Assembly (NCBI RefSeq): GCF_000247815.1
Contig: NC_021684.1
Location: 10,053,430-10,117,429, forward strand
Source: Ficedula albicollis
Lineage: Eukaryota; Chordata; Aves; Passeriformes; Muscicapidae
Direction of reading: 5' to 3'
Length of the DNA: 64,000 nt
The translations under genes were made by a program, and so were the position numbers. Position 1 is the stretch's first letter. Every line of letters starts with the position of its first letter. The notes under the pieces are model-generated. The model had not been told where the DNA came from and made no database searches. It saw only the letters and a list, made by a program, of their open reading frames with translations. Positions 62,902 through 64,000 of the stretch are shown piece by piece.

Positions 62902-63885
62902 GAACATCTTCACACAGGCCACTCATCTGAGCTCCTCGTGATATTGGTTCTCAGGCTGATACAATAATTTTTCCTTTCCAGTTTGAAGGTTCCTGATATG
63001 CTCTGTCTTCTTTTGCCATAAATCAATTTACAAAATGAAAAAAAAAAAAAAAAGACACCAAACCTGTAGCAGTTGAACTGCTGTCTGCTTTGCTCTTGTC
63101 ATGGAAAAAAGCACCTGAATATCACGCGGTGCTTGCCAATTCAATGGTCCTTGAAATATTTACTCAGGTGTTTCTTCCACTTGTTTGCCCAGTTCTTGAC
63201 ACCAAACAGCTACCCAGAGCTGTCTTGGAGCAGTTCAGCCTCCACTGCTGGTTTGTACCTGTTTTTTCGTGCCATTATCTGTATCAGAGAATGATTTCAA
63301 ACATATGGGACTAGCCTCTGCTGCTTATCTTCCTCACCACTAATAGCTGCCTTCATAATTACATGAGGCGGAGTTAGGTGACCTGGGAATTCATATTTGT
63401 GTTGCAATGGGAGAGAAGTGCATTTAGATCATTACTACCAGATGTCCTGGCTCCTCATTTGCGGTAGGAAAAATAATAAGTTTATCAAGTCTGTGGCCTT
63501 CAATCCCATTTGTGTGTGTGAGCTGCTCCCTAACTCCACCAGCCTGGCTAGAGAGACACAGCCAGCACCCCTGTGAGGTCAAGGACATCCATCATCTGTG
63601 CCTGTGACACAGGAGAGGGAACCTGGCTTGGCTGTTTAACATGCTGGCTAGCCTTCACAATGTGAGGTACCAGGGCAGTGTATCCCACCAGACACACCCA
63701 AAGCTGGGAGGAAGGCTGAGGCTTGAATTTACCACTGTGGCAGCTTGCTGTTTTCCCAGCACCTGCATGGAGTAAGGTAAGATACTCATTCTCATAGACA
63801 GGTCCTCTCTCCTTATCTGCTGTGCAATTCTTCAGGATCATAGTTTCATGATCCACCCATTCACTCACAAATCAATGGAAACTAA

Positions 63886-63990
63886 AATAAAAATATTTAT
63901 ATACACATAAAAATATGTATATATATATATACACAAAGAATGGGCTTTATATATATTCTTTATATATATATATATATATAAAGAATGGGC
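63886..63990. repeat. AT-rich microsatellite with duplicated flank
   Basis: (TA)n runs with palindromic potential. The phrase AAAGAATGGGCT occurs on both sides of the second run (about 63935 and 63980). Confidence 0.8.
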
Positions 63991-64000
63991 TGATCTACAG

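Larger units (their letters stand above)
57973..64000 (-). other. KBTBD12: Probable last intron of KBTBD12 (partial)
   Basis: Sequence upstream of the terminal exon in transcription direction. I found no kelch or BTB coding sequence in it. It holds two short tandem duplications, a candidate solo LTR and a terminal AT microsatellite. Otherwise it is AT-rich without features. Confidence 0.55.

Noticed and set aside
63548..63868. 106-codon - strand ORF with an AGAGKTA stretch resembling a P-loop
   Set aside because: The spacing does not fit GxxxxGK[ST], and there is no surrounding NTPase pattern.

Overview
The window is vertebrate nuclear DNA, almost certainly from a bird and probably a passerine. 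Evidence for this: split genes with GT-AG introns, CR1 LINE sequence, LTRs of the avian endogenous-retrovirus type, a CpG-island promoter, and the gene order. Three protein-coding genes can be supported: the last four coding exons of RUVBL1 (+ strand, about 1.2-7.35 kb), all of SEC61A1 (- strand, 12 exons, about 40.5 down to 28.0 kb), and the terminal coding exon of a kelch gene that matches KBTBD12 (- strand, 57.8-58.0 kb). From memory of the human 3q21 region, KBTBD12, SEC61A1 and RUVBL1 lie in this order, with SEC61A1 and RUVBL1 tail to tail. The window therefore looks like a conserved syntenic block read in the opposite direction.

Layout: 1-845 is a tandemly duplicated intron piece of RUVBL1. 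1206-6927 holds RUVBL1 codons 273-456, followed by a 3'UTR and a strong poly(A) signal. 7.35-28.0 kb is a gene-poor interval between the two 3' ends. It contains an 817-bp tandem duplication, a GC-rich block with homeodomain, GATA and TCF-like motifs (about 15.9-17.2 kb), a duplication of about 1.55-1.8 kb that ends in 502 consecutive C, and an isolated CpG-dense block. 28.0-40.5 kb is SEC61A1, including a 413-bp tandem duplication in its 3'UTR and an LTR in one intron. Its CpG-island promoter (about 40.1-40.6 kb) has NRF1, ETS, YY1, paired ZNF143-type and ACGTG/UPR-type motifs. 40.6-57.8 kb is intergenic, with an LTR, a CR1 fragment and two more poly-C tracts. 57.97 kb to the end is the 3'-most intron of KBTBD12, with a candidate solo LTR.

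RUVBL1 encodes an AAA+ ATPase of the R2TP, INO80 and TIP60 complexes. SEC61A1 encodes the ER protein-conducting channel. KBTBD12 is a BTB-kelch protein. They are unrelated housekeeping or tissue genes linked only by position.

The most unusual feature is structural. At least fourteen near-identical direct duplications of 40 bp to 1.8 kb occur in 64 kb. Three poly-C tracts of 65, 111 and 502 bases sit at duplication edges, and two of these separate identical flanks. I read most of this as false duplication and homopolymer gap fill in the assembly, although some duplications could be real. I found no new protein system. Most other open reading frames are chance ORFs.
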